Assembly: GCA_016763255.1 (NCBI GenBank)
Contig: JAESUA010000311.1
Location: 1 to 7,498, forward strand
DNA: 7,498 nt
Source: Magnetovibrio sp.
Lineage (GTDB): Bacteria > Pseudomonadota > Alphaproteobacteria > Rhodospirillales > Magnetovibrionaceae
Direction: 5' to 3'
In this document: piece by piece, positions 1 through 6,640 of the stretch
Numbering within the stretch: the first letter of the stretch is position 1
Layout: the number at the start of each line of letters is the position of its first letter
The notes under the pieces: model-generated
Seen by the model: the letters and a program-made list of their open reading frames with translations, nothing else
What the model was told of the DNA's origin: nothing
Databases searched by the model: none
Translations under genes and position numbers: made by a program

Positions 1-970
1 TATCCTGGGCCTGCTCGGCCTTTTTCTCGGCTTGCTTGGCGACGGCTTTGACCAGACGCGTCAGGCTCCCGCCATAACTGCTCTGAATTTCGGCTTGAGA
101 TAAAATCTGCACCGGGCCAGGTGCGGCGGTGGAACTTAGCACCGTGGTCGAGGCCCCGGCTTGATTCAAAACAAGTTGGCCCGCACCATTGGAGACGACG
201 ATTTCACCGACATTGCCGTCGACATCACGCACCAAGGCGACTTTATAGTTCGTCGCATCACCAAGGACGGTGGAGCCGCGAATACCGATGGTCGCTGTGG
301 GGGTGTTGACAATCATGCCGTCGGGCGAGGTTTTGGCCACCTTGCCGCTGACAAACGAAAACACACCCTGCACCACCATGGTGTTGAAGGTGCCGGTTTC
401 GGTATCCGGGTCATAGACCATTTCGTCCATGATCATGCGCCCGTCAACATCGAGCGAAAACACCGTATCATCGACAAAGATCACACTGACCGAACCGTCT
501 GATCCGGTGACCATGACATCACCTTGAAAAATTGGATCGCCGGTGACCAGCATGGCTTCGGTGCCATCGGGATGTACCACGGTGACCGCACCCTGGGCAT
601 CGCTGATGGACCCAATCGGCGCGCCAAGGCCGACGCCTGTTTGGGCGGCGCTGGGGCCACCAAAACCGATTTGCGCCACTTGGCCCGGTGCCATGGGCCC
701 GGCCATTGATCGCACGATATGATGGGGCAACACCGCGCCGTCTTCGGTATGTAAGTCAGGCGGGCTTAAGCGCAGGAAATAATCCGGGATCACCACCGTG
801 CCATCGGCCCCGGTGTCGAGGATCAGATCAAAGCCTTCACGGGCAAAATCCGCACGCAAAAAATCACCGTCCTTGGGCAGTATGACACTGCTTTCGCCCG
901 GCAGGGCGTGAACGGTGGTTACGACAACGTCTTGCGATTGCCCGATTTCAAATGGCGTTCTGCCGTCCAA
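1..970 (-). CDS. FecR-module protein, N-terminal part of a probable large secreted adhesin (partial)
   Basis: This open frame gives 323 residues and leaves the window before its stop, so the C-terminus is unseen. The frame begins just after an in-frame TAA at 986-988. The only start-like codon near it is TTG at 970, preceded by GAAGGA with a 6-base spacer, so I chose TTG. No signal peptide or membrane segment is visible. Residues 1-115 form an N-terminal module (VTTVHALPGE, later GPMAPGQVAQ). Residues 119-235 look like a FecR domain: GAVTVVHPDG, GDPIFQGDVMVTG, FVDDTVFSL, MDEMVYDP, then NTPTATIGIRG at 222-232. From about 303 the chain becomes Ala/Lys/Glu-rich, perhaps coiled coil. In classical FecR this fold belongs to a membrane anti-sigma regulator. 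Here the lack of a membrane segment and the N-terminal style recall cytoplasmic-start, type I-secreted alphaproteobacterial repeat proteins. Secretion and adhesion are inferences. The family call is firm; the final length is unknown. Confidence 0.8.
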   Translation of the reverse strand, partial: MDGRTPFEIGQSQDVVVTTVHALPGESSVILPKDGDFLRADFAREGFDLILDTGADGTVVIPDYFLRLSPPDLHTEDGAVLPHHIVRSMAGPMAPGQVAQIGFGGPSAAQTGVGLGAPIGSISDAQGAVTVVHPDGTEAMLVTGDPIFQGDVMVTGSDGSVSVIFVDDTVFSLDVDGRMIMDEMVYDPDTETGTFNTMVVQGVFSFVSGKVAKTSPDGMIVNTPTATIGIRGSTVLGDATNYKVALVRDVDGNVGEIVVSNGAGQLVLNQAGASTTVLSSTAAPGPVQILSQAEIQSSYGGSLTRLVKAVAKQAEKKAEQAQD

Positions 971-977
971 AACACAT

Positions 978-1028
978 CCTTCACGTTAAACTTGTAGGGC
1001 AACCTATCACGTCAAAGATTAACGAAGG
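978..1028 (-). promoter_or_regulatory. Leader inverted repeat overlapping the FecR-module gene's Shine-Dalgarno site
   Basis: On the minus strand the leader reads CCTTCGTTAA (1028 to 1019), a 29-base loop, then TTAACGTGAAGG (989 to 978). The arms pair over 10 bp with a 2-base bulge (GT). The downstream arm contains the GAAGG of the ribosome binding site for the TTG start at 970. A folded leader would therefore hide that site, and the upstream CCTTC acts as an anti-Shine-Dalgarno sequence. The pairing is directly visible; a regulatory role is inferred. The same dyad could instead be a DNA operator. I see no convincing promoter or terminator in the 122 bp between the kinase stop and this gene. 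Confidence 0.4.
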
Positions 1029-1092
1029 CACAAAAAATGCGGACTATCAATAAGCTCAACGCAATTTCTTATCTTTTCAAAACCAACGCGTT

Positions 1093-4000
1093 TTAATTGA
1101 GCACGGCACCGTCTTGCAGCTTGGCATCTGCAGATACGGACTGCAGCGTTCGGACAGACCGGACCGCGCGCTGCAATTCATGGTCAAAATGGTTCAGCAA
1201 TTCGGACAGGTCTTGGTCGCCACGCTTAAACCCCGCATCAAGGTCCATCGCCGCCTGATATAAATCCGTGGCAGATAGATTGCCCGCCACGCCTTTCATC
1301 GTATGAGCGGTGCGGTGCGCTGTATCCGTATCACCACGATCCAGGGCATCACGTATTTTTTTGCCATCCCCTGCATAGCCTTCATCCAGCTTCAGCAAAA
1401 ACTTAAGATATAGCTCGGGCCGACCCAGCATCCGGTCGAGACCATCGACGAGGTCAAAACCATCCAATTGATCGGGTAAAGTGGTTGCGTCTACATTCAT
1501 ATCCAAAACCGGGGTCATTTTGTGCCTAGAAAGAGAACCCAAGCTACGCGATCGGGACGCACAAATCCATTTTAACAAGGTGGCATACAGCCCCATAACA
1601 TCGATGGGTTTGGTCACAAAGTCATTCATGCCGGCATCCAGGCATTTCTGACGCTCCGAATCCATGGCGTTGGCGGTCACGGCAATGATGACCAAATCAT
1701 CGGGCCCAAATTTTTTGCGGATCAAATCGGTTGCGACGTATCCGTCCATCACCGGCATCTGCAAATCCATCAGCACGGCATCATATTTTTGCTGATCCAG
1801 ACAAATTCGTCGATAGGCCTGATCACCATCCGTGGCGACATCAACCACGGCACCGGCCTCACGCAAAATTTCCTCTGCCACTTGCTGGTTGATCAAATTG
1901 TCTTCCACCACAAGGATGCGTGTTCCCTCAAGGAGGGTTTGACTCTCAAATTGATGTTCGTTCAATGCTGCCTCGCCCGAATTTACGGCCGTTGGCGCAA
2001 AACCAAATGCGCGCATATTTTGTGACAAAATTTCACGAGTGTTTTGATTGTCATCGACGATCAGAACCGGATCACCCTCCAAATTCTTGGGCACGCAATG
2101 ATCTATTTTTCGGCCTTGCTGGACCCCAAAGCGCGATGTGAAGGTAAATGTAGTGCCCTTGTCTGGCGCGCTTTCAACGCCGATGTCCCCGCCCATCATG
2201 TTCACCAAACGCAACGTGATGCTCAGCCCCAGGCCGGTGCCACCAAAGCGGCGAGTGGTCGAAGCGTCACCCTGTTGAAAGGCCTCAAACAGGGTCTTCA
2301 CTTGGTCTTTGCTCATCCCGATACCGGTGTCATGGACCGAGAATTTAAGATCAGCCTCACCGCAGGTATGCGCATCTTCTAAACTGACCCGCACGACCAC
2401 TTCACCGCATTCGGTGAACTTGACCGCATTGCTGGCCAAATTGATCAGCACCTGTTCCAGTCGCAATGAATCCCCAATCAAAGAGCACGGCACATCCACG
2501 TCGGTGACGAATAAGATTTCGAGTTTTTTGTTTTTAACCGCCGTTCCGATGACATTGGCGACATTCTCCATAACTTTGGCCAAGGAAAACGGCGTGTACT
2601 CCAATTCCATCTTACCCGCCTCAATTTTTGAAAAATCAAGAATATCATTGATGATCCGCAGCAAGGAGCGGGCGGAACTCATCATCTTGCGAAGATAATC
2701 ACCCTGTTGACGATTAAGGTCGGTCTTCAAGGCCAGGTAGCCCATTCCTAAGATGGCATTCATCGGGGTGCGGATTTCGTGGGACATATTGGCCAAAAAT
2801 TCGCTCTTGGATTGATTGGCCTGATCGGCTTCGGACTTAGCCGTTTCCAAGGCGGTCATGAAAGCTTTGCGCTCGGTGATGTCCAGTACCACACCAATCA
2901 TGCGGACCGGCTTGCCGTCTTGGTTACGATAGACTTCACCGCGTTCATGAACATAACGTTCTTTGCCGTCTTGGGTGATGATGCGGTGCTCCACATCATA
3001 AGGCGCGCCATTTTCCACCGCCCCCCGAAGCGCTGCCACGACCACGTCTCGATCATCGGGATGGAGAAACGCCAAGAAATCTTCGTAAGACGCATCGAAC
3101 GTTTCCGGCGGCGCACCGAATATGGAATAAATCTCGTCCGACCAAATCAGCTCATTGCTTTCAATGTTCCAATCCCAGGTGCCCGCATGGGCAATGGCTT
3201 GGGACAAAGACAGGCGTTCTTCATTTTCGCGCACCTGTTGTTCGGCAACCAAGCGATTCGAAATATCTCTGATGGTGGCGGTCGCATAGGAACATGTTTC
3301 ATGTTTCAAGGTGGATAGGCTGACTTCCACGGGGACTTCCCGGCCATCCTGGGTCAAGCCCATCAATTCCAGTTTGCGCCCCATGGGACGTGGGTGCGGA
3401 TCACCAAAATACGATTGCCGCGAAGCGACGTGAGAACCTCTGTGGCGGGCGGGGATAAGGTCTTCAATACACATGGTGCACAGCACATCAGGCGCGTAGC
3501 CAAACAGCCTTTGGGCTTGATGATTGGCCCGCACGATTTGGCCTTGTTCGTTCACCGTCAACATCGCATCCGGTGCCGTTTGCAGCAAACCTTCGACTTC
3601 ATGCTGGGCATCTTTAGCGGCTTGCGTCGCGCGCAGGGTTTGCCACAAAAAACGCACCATCACGGCAGCGCAAATCAACACCAGCGGAACGATGAACAGG
3701 CCCCAGGATATATACGCGACCGTTTCATCCAACCACTGTTGAGTTTCACGTTCGCTTTGTTGAGACCGCACCAAGGCCGCGTTGGATAGGTTTTCCAGGG
3801 CCTTCAGGGCTGGCGCATCATCGACCTTAATTTGGCGATCAACTTCATTGGTATCATCACCATCGGCAAAGGCAATGCGGGCATCATTTAGATTGAGAAC
3901 ATATTCATCCACCACCGCCGTTAGACGCGACAAGGCCTCACGTTCGGACACGGAAATGTTGAGCGCACGATAGTGCTTGATGGCGGCATAGATTTCTATT

Positions 4001-4278
4001 TTGTCCGCGTCTATAAGGTCCAAATAACGATCATCCGCACGCAGGATGTAATTTTTGTAATTATGGATAAAGCCGCCATAGCCAATATTTTTGTGAATGC
4101 GGTTCAACTGTTGTGACGCGGCGGTGGCCGTGCGGTTATAGTCGGACCACACCTGTTCAGCTTCAATCACAAGATTAACCGCGCTGATGCCATAAACGAT
4201 CAACGCCATGCTGAGCAATACACCCGAGAGGGCAACGACCCACGCCTTGCCTTTAAAGCTAAGTTTCTGCCAAACCAT
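1093..4278 (-). CDS. Membrane hybrid sensor histidine kinase with PAS-PAS-HisKA-HATPase-REC(broken)-REC-HPt
   Basis: A 1061-residue inner-membrane kinase that would autophosphorylate and pass phosphate through its own receiver and HPt to an outside regulator. Membrane segments at about 13-37 and 190-212 enclose a roughly 150-residue, probably helical periplasmic sensor. A linker leads to two PAS domains (about 228-340 and 355-470, the second ending VVLDITER). HisKA carries the phosphoacceptor His500 in SHEIRTP. The ATPase domain shows N613/N617, DTGIGM (650-655), the F box at 663-669 and GGTGLGLS (679-686). A first receiver begins at 737 (PVLIVDDNQN) but stops near 775. The intact receiver (787-902) has E792/D793, phosphoacceptor Asp838, Thr868 and Lys890. 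The C-terminal HPt has His992 in AHTMKG. The ATG start has only a weak ribosome binding site but places the first membrane segment normally. No partner response regulator lies in the window. The signal sensed is unknown. The FecR-module gene follows in the same direction. Confidence 0.95.
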   Translation of the reverse strand: MVWQKLSFKGKAWVVALSGVLLSMALIVYGISAVNLVIEAEQVWSDYNRTATAASQQLNRIHKNIGYGGFIHNYKNYILRADDRYLDLIDADKIEIYAAIKHYRALNISVSEREALSRLTAVVDEYVLNLNDARIAFADGDDTNEVDRQIKVDDAPALKALENLSNAALVRSQQSERETQQWLDETVAYISWGLFIVPLVLICAAVMVRFLWQTLRATQAAKDAQHEVEGLLQTAPDAMLTVNEQGQIVRANHQAQRLFGYAPDVLCTMCIEDLIPARHRGSHVASRQSYFGDPHPRPMGRKLELMGLTQDGREVPVEVSLSTLKHETCSYATATIRDISNRLVAEQQVRENEERLSLSQAIAHAGTWDWNIESNELIWSDEIYSIFGAPPETFDASYEDFLAFLHPDDRDVVVAALRGAVENGAPYDVEHRIITQDGKERYVHERGEVYRNQDGKPVRMIGVVLDITERKAFMTALETAKSEADQANQSKSEFLANMSHEIRTPMNAILGMGYLALKTDLNRQQGDYLRKMMSSARSLLRIINDILDFSKIEAGKMELEYTPFSLAKVMENVANVIGTAVKNKKLEILFVTDVDVPCSLIGDSLRLEQVLINLASNAVKFTECGEVVVRVSLEDAHTCGEADLKFSVHDTGIGMSKDQVKTLFEAFQQGDASTTRRFGGTGLGLSITLRLVNMMGGDIGVESAPDKGTTFTFTSRFGVQQGRKIDHCVPKNLEGDPVLIVDDNQNTREILSQNMRAFGFAPTAVNSGEAALNEHQFESQTLLEGTRILVVEDNLINQQVAEEILREAGAVVDVATDGDQAYRRICLDQQKYDAVLMDLQMPVMDGYVATDLIRKKFGPDDLVIIAVTANAMDSERQKCLDAGMNDFVTKPIDVMGLYATLLKWICASRSRSLGSLSRHKMTPVLDMNVDATTLPDQLDGFDLVDGLDRMLGRPELYLKFLLKLDEGYAGDGKKIRDALDRGDTDTAHRTAHTMKGVAGNLSATDLYQAAMDLDAGFKRGDQDLSELLNHFDHELQRAVRSVRTLQSVSADAKLQDGAVLN

Positions 4279-4336
4279 GCAACGACACTAACACCACTGC
4301 GTGCAAAAAGTCACCACAGATACCTTATTGTTTTTA

Positions 4337-4365
4337 ATCATACTTATCAGCTTAGAGGCTCTCTA
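4337..4365 (-). promoter_or_regulatory. Candidate sigma70-type promoter of the hybrid kinase gene
   Basis: On the minus strand a -35-like TAGAGA (4365 to 4360, 4 of 6 matches to TTGACA) and a -10-like TATGAT (4342 to 4337, 5 of 6 matches to TATAAT) are separated by 17 bp. Transcription would start near 4330, giving a leader of about 50 bases before the kinase ATG at 4278. This is a motif match by eye. Alphaproteobacterial promoters often diverge from the E. coli consensus, so the call is tentative. Confidence 0.4.
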
Positions 4366-4366
4366 A
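4352..4366. promoter_or_regulatory. Perfect 6-bp dyad (TTAGAG-GCT-CTCTAA), candidate operator between divergent genes
   Basis: TTAGAG at 4352-4357 and CTCTAA at 4361-4366 are exact inverted repeats around a 3-bp centre. The dyad covers the candidate -35 box of the kinase promoter and lies 7 bp before the ATG of the divergent flavoprotein gene, so a bound protein could affect both genes. In the flavoprotein transcript it could form a 6-bp hairpin, but its 3-base loop and lack of a following U tract do not suggest a terminator. The repeat is seen; operator function is inferred. Confidence 0.4.
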
Positions 4367-4373
4367 TACGCTT

Positions 4374-5564
4374 ATGACAACACCCTTTCAACAAACAGAT
4401 GTCATCATCATCGGCGCGGGTGCTGCCGGGTTGATGTGCGCCGCAACATCCGCGCAGCGTGGTCGTCGGGTGGTGGTGTTTGATCATGCCCAAAAAATTG
4501 GTGAGAAAATCCGCATTTCGGGCGGTGGTCGCTGCAACTTCACCAACCTTTATGCGGGCCCGCAAAACTATCTTTCGCAAAATCCACGGTTTTGCATCTC
4601 GGCGCTGCAACGGTTCACCCAGCACGACTTTATCGACCTAATCCGCGAACAAAACATCGCTTACCACGAGCGCGACCACGGCCAATTGTTTTGCGACGAC
4701 AGTGCCGGACAAATCATTGATCTTCTGGTGGGCCGCTGCAAAACGGCCGGCGCACGCCTTCAGATGAACACCCATATCATCAACATCACCCCATCAGAAA
4801 ACGGCTATACGGTTGAAACCGATCATGGCCCCTTTGCGTGTCAGTCCTTGGTCATCGCCAGCGGGGGGAAATCGATCCCCAAAATCGGTGCAAGTGGATT
4901 TGGTTACCACATTGCCAAGCGCTTTGGCCTGCGTGTGGTGCCGATGCGCGCGGGATTGGCGCCGCTGACCTTTGAGGGGGCCTTGCTATCACAACTTAAA
5001 GAGCTGGCAGGCATCGCCATCGATGTGCGCATCCGCTTGAAAAAAACCGAGTTTAGCGAAGCTTTGCTGTTTACCCACCGTGGCCTCAGCGGCCCGGCCA
5101 TTTTACAAATTTCATCGTATTGGCACGAAGGTGACGAGCTGCGCATCGATCTGGTGCCCGGCACAGATGCCTTCGAGGTGTTGAAAACCGCCAAAGCCGA
5201 TAACCCCAAACAAGACGTCGCCACCGCCGTGGCCACCATACTGCCCAAGCGCCTCGCCAAGTTGATCGTCGCACTCCACGGCAATCCGGGACGCATCGTC
5301 GAGACCAGCGATAAGGTGCTGCGCCGGGTCGCACAAGGCATCAACGATTGGCGCGTCACCCCCAGCGGGTCGGAAGGCTATCGCACCGCAGAGGTCACGG
5401 TGGGCGGCGTCGACACCCGCGATTTATCGTCCAAGACCATGGAGGCCAAAACCGTTCCGGGGCTGTATTTCATCGGCGAGGTGATGGATGTCACCGGCGA
5501 GTTGGGTGGTTTTAATTTCCAATGGGCCTGGTCATCGGGCTACACCGCCGGGCAGTTCGCCTAG
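4374..5564 (+). CDS. FAD/NAD(P)-dependent oxidoreductase, HI0933/YhiN (BaiN/RdsA-type) family
   Basis: A 396-residue cytoplasmic flavoprotein, full length for the family. An N-terminal dinucleotide-binding fold (VIIIGAGAAGL at 10-20, acidic end of strand two at FDH 36-38) is followed by the family signature GEKIRISGGGRCNFTN (43-58). Further family features are ASGGKSIPKIG (162-172), THRGLSGPAIL (234-244) and the C-terminal FAD-contacting stretch TVPGLYFIGEVMDVTGELGG (360-379), then FNFQWAWSSGYTAGQ. The fold and cofactor are firm; the physiological substrate is not, since members are poorly characterised and one clade is linked to reduction of bile-acid intermediates. The ATG at 4374 is needed to keep the Rossmann motif whole. 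No good ribosome binding site precedes it (AGAGG is 15 bases away), so the start is weakly translated or the message may be nearly leaderless. It is divergent from the kinase and convergent with the next gene. Confidence 0.93.
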   Translation: MTTPFQQTDVIIIGAGAAGLMCAATSAQRGRRVVVFDHAQKIGEKIRISGGGRCNFTNLYAGPQNYLSQNPRFCISALQRFTQHDFIDLIREQNIAYHERDHGQLFCDDSAGQIIDLLVGRCKTAGARLQMNTHIINITPSENGYTVETDHGPFACQSLVIASGGKSIPKIGASGFGYHIAKRFGLRVVPMRAGLAPLTFEGALLSQLKELAGIAIDVRIRLKKTEFSEALLFTHRGLSGPAILQISSYWHEGDELRIDLVPGTDAFEVLKTAKADNPKQDVATAVATILPKRLAKLIVALHGNPGRIVETSDKVLRRVAQGINDWRVTPSGSEGYRTAEVTVGGVDTRDLSSKTMEAKTVPGLYFIGEVMDVTGELGGFNFQWAWSSGYTAGQFA

Positions 5565-5567
5565 AGC

Positions 5568-6497
5568 CTATTCAAATTCCATCTGCATGAAAACGTTCTG
5601 GGAATTGCGTTTGGCGATTTGGGTGAACACTTTCAAATGACTGAACATAGACTGATCGATGGCGATGCCTTCTTCGATGGGGCCACCGTTTTGAATAACG
5701 CGTCCGATCATGGTGCGCAGATAAGCCAGATAGTCATAGGTTTCAGCTATGGCGCGCTTTAAGTCCGTCGCCGGACCGTGGCCGGGCACGATGTATTGGG
5801 GGTTGTAATCGGCCATGACCTCAAAGACATCCAGCCAGCTGGCGCTGTCGCCTGCCGGTCCGATGCCGAGCATACGGTCCACATAAACAATGTCGCCGCT
5901 GAACATCACTTTGGTGTCGGGCATCCAAATAAAGGCATCTCCCAACGTATGGGCGGAGCCGACATGGCGAATTTCAAAGCGCTGACCGCCGAACACCAAA
6001 TCCAATTCGCTCTCGAAGGTGTCGTCGGCAAAGACCGCTTCAGTCCCGGCGAGGGCTTCTTCGCCCATCAAATTGGTGAGTGCAAAAAAATAATCGTTGA
6101 GCCGCGCCTTGTGATCATCCACCGCAGCTTGTGAGGCGATGATGCGCGCGCCGCGTTCTTTCCAGTAGCCATTGCCCAACCAACGATGATCTTGGCCACC
6201 GGAGTTGATAACGATTTTGACCGGCTTATCGGTGATGGTTTTGATGGCCGCGTCAATCTGCGCCGCCCCTTTATAGCTGCCGCCGGGATCAACCAGCAAA
6301 ACGCCATCGTTGGTCACCACCATGCCGAAGGTGGCGTTGTTGGCAAAGTTTGTGGCGTTGCGTTGCTCAACCGGGCCGACAATGGCATAGACATTATCGG
6401 TCACCTGTTGAACCTGTAACCCGGCCGCCTGCACCGCATTTACACCAAAGCCAAGGGCAACCAGGGCCGCCAACATCATCGATTTCATTTTCACCAC
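5568..6497 (-). CDS. Exported metallo-beta-lactamase-fold protein with altered HxHxDH motif
   Basis: A 309-residue protein with an N-terminal signal peptide (MVKMKSMMLAALVALGFG..., likely cleaved after VQA at 24), so periplasmic. The fold is shown by GVLLVDPGG (65-73), GSAHTLGD (180-187), FSGDIVYVDRM (199-209) and VPGHGP (237-242). The expected NTHxHxDH motif is replaced by NSGGQDH (98-104), which lacks the first two histidines and is one residue shorter. Asp103, His104, Asp202 and His240 keep the second metal site, and His183 alone remains of the first. It may be a one-metal enzyme or use another metal; its substrate is unknown. The start is GTG at 6497 (or GTG 6494), because AGGAG at 6504-6508 sits 6 bases away, whereas ATG 6488 is 15 away. 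Its stop is 3 bp from that of the convergent flavoprotein gene, and it is divergent from the gamma-glutamyltransferase gene. SoxH-like or glyoxalase-like relatives are possible; I cannot decide. Confidence 0.88.
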   Translation of the reverse strand: MVKMKSMMLAALVALGFGVNAVQAAGLQVQQVTDNVYAIVGPVEQRNATNFANNATFGMVVTNDGVLLVDPGGSYKGAAQIDAAIKTITDKPVKIVINSGGQDHRWLGNGYWKERGARIIASQAAVDDHKARLNDYFFALTNLMGEEALAGTEAVFADDTFESELDLVFGGQRFEIRHVGSAHTLGDAFIWMPDTKVMFSGDIVYVDRMLGIGPAGDSASWLDVFEVMADYNPQYIVPGHGPATDLKRAIAETYDYLAYLRTMIGRVIQNGGPIEEGIAIDQSMFSHLKVFTQIAKRNSQNVFMQMEFE

Positions 6498-6572
6498 GAT
6501 ACTCTCCTAAACCACCATTTTTTCTAGTTGTACTGAGTTTTCCTATATGCGCAAACCATTATGTGTGGACTT

Positions 6573-6588
6573 GCCGTTGAGCCGTTGA
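6573..6588 (+). repeat. Perfect tandem 8-bp repeat GCCGTTGA x2
   Basis: GCCGTTGA at 6573-6580 is repeated immediately at 6581-6588. It lies 53-68 bases before the gamma-glutamyltransferase ATG, within likely promoter territory. It could be a tandem binding site for a regulator or a chance short duplication. Confidence 0.6.
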
Positions 6589-6611
6589 ACGCTTAGGTAT
6601 GAAAAGGCATT

Positions 6612-6637
6612 TTTGGAAGGCAAGTTTGGGAGGCAAG
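6612..6637 (+). repeat. 13-bp tandem duplication containing two Shine-Dalgarno-like sites
   Basis: TTTGGAAGGCAAG (6612-6624) and TTTGGGAGGCAAG (6625-6637) are adjacent and identical at 12 of 13 positions. The second copy carries GGGAGG (6628-6633), 7 bases before the ATG at 6641, and serves as the ribosome binding site. The first carries GGAAGG (6615-6620), too far away (20 bases) to serve this start. The difference makes the proximal copy the better match to anti-Shine-Dalgarno. Confidence 0.75.
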
Positions 6638-6640
6638 CAC

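Larger units (their letters stand above)
6498..6640. other. 143-bp divergent intergenic region between the metallo-beta-lactamase-fold and gamma-glutamyltransferase genes
   Basis: This stretch must hold promoters for both flanking genes. It contains the minus-strand ribosome binding site AGGAG (6508 to 6504), a perfect 8-bp tandem repeat (6573-6588), a 13-bp tandem duplication (6612-6637) and A/T-rich sequence around 6518-6545. On the minus strand TTGCGC, 16 bp, TACAAC is a weak promoter match. On the plus strand TTGCCG or TTGAAC could be -35 boxes, but no good -10 follows at the right distance. I make no firm promoter call. Confidence 0.5.

Noticed and set aside
161..502. 113-codon open frame on the plus strand near the left end
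   Set aside because: It is antisense to the FecR-module gene, whose minus-strand frame is open from 970 to the window edge and carries the family motifs.
1..970. Reading the FecR module as a classical FecR anti-sigma regulator
   Set aside because: There is no membrane segment, no sigma factor or TonB-dependent receptor gene beside it, and the N-terminal 115 residues do not match the usual FecR cytoplasmic part.
1085..1092. AACGCGTT palindrome just after the kinase stop, considered as a terminator
   Set aside because: The 8-bp palindrome has no loop, and the flanking AAAAC/GTTTT arms give only a weak A/T stem with no proper U tract.
971..1092. Possible separate promoter for the FecR-module gene (TTGACG near 1014-1009 on the minus strand)
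   Set aside because: No acceptable -10 box lies 16-18 bp downstream, so the match is not better than chance.
2779..3318. 179-codon open frame on the plus strand opposite the kinase gene
   Set aside because: It lies antisense to the PAS and linker region of the kinase, resembles no known protein, and the opposite strand clearly encodes conserved domains.
4904..5359. 151-codon open frame on the minus strand opposite the flavoprotein gene
   Set aside because: Low-complexity antisense shadow of a well-supported gene, without a ribosome site or family resemblance.
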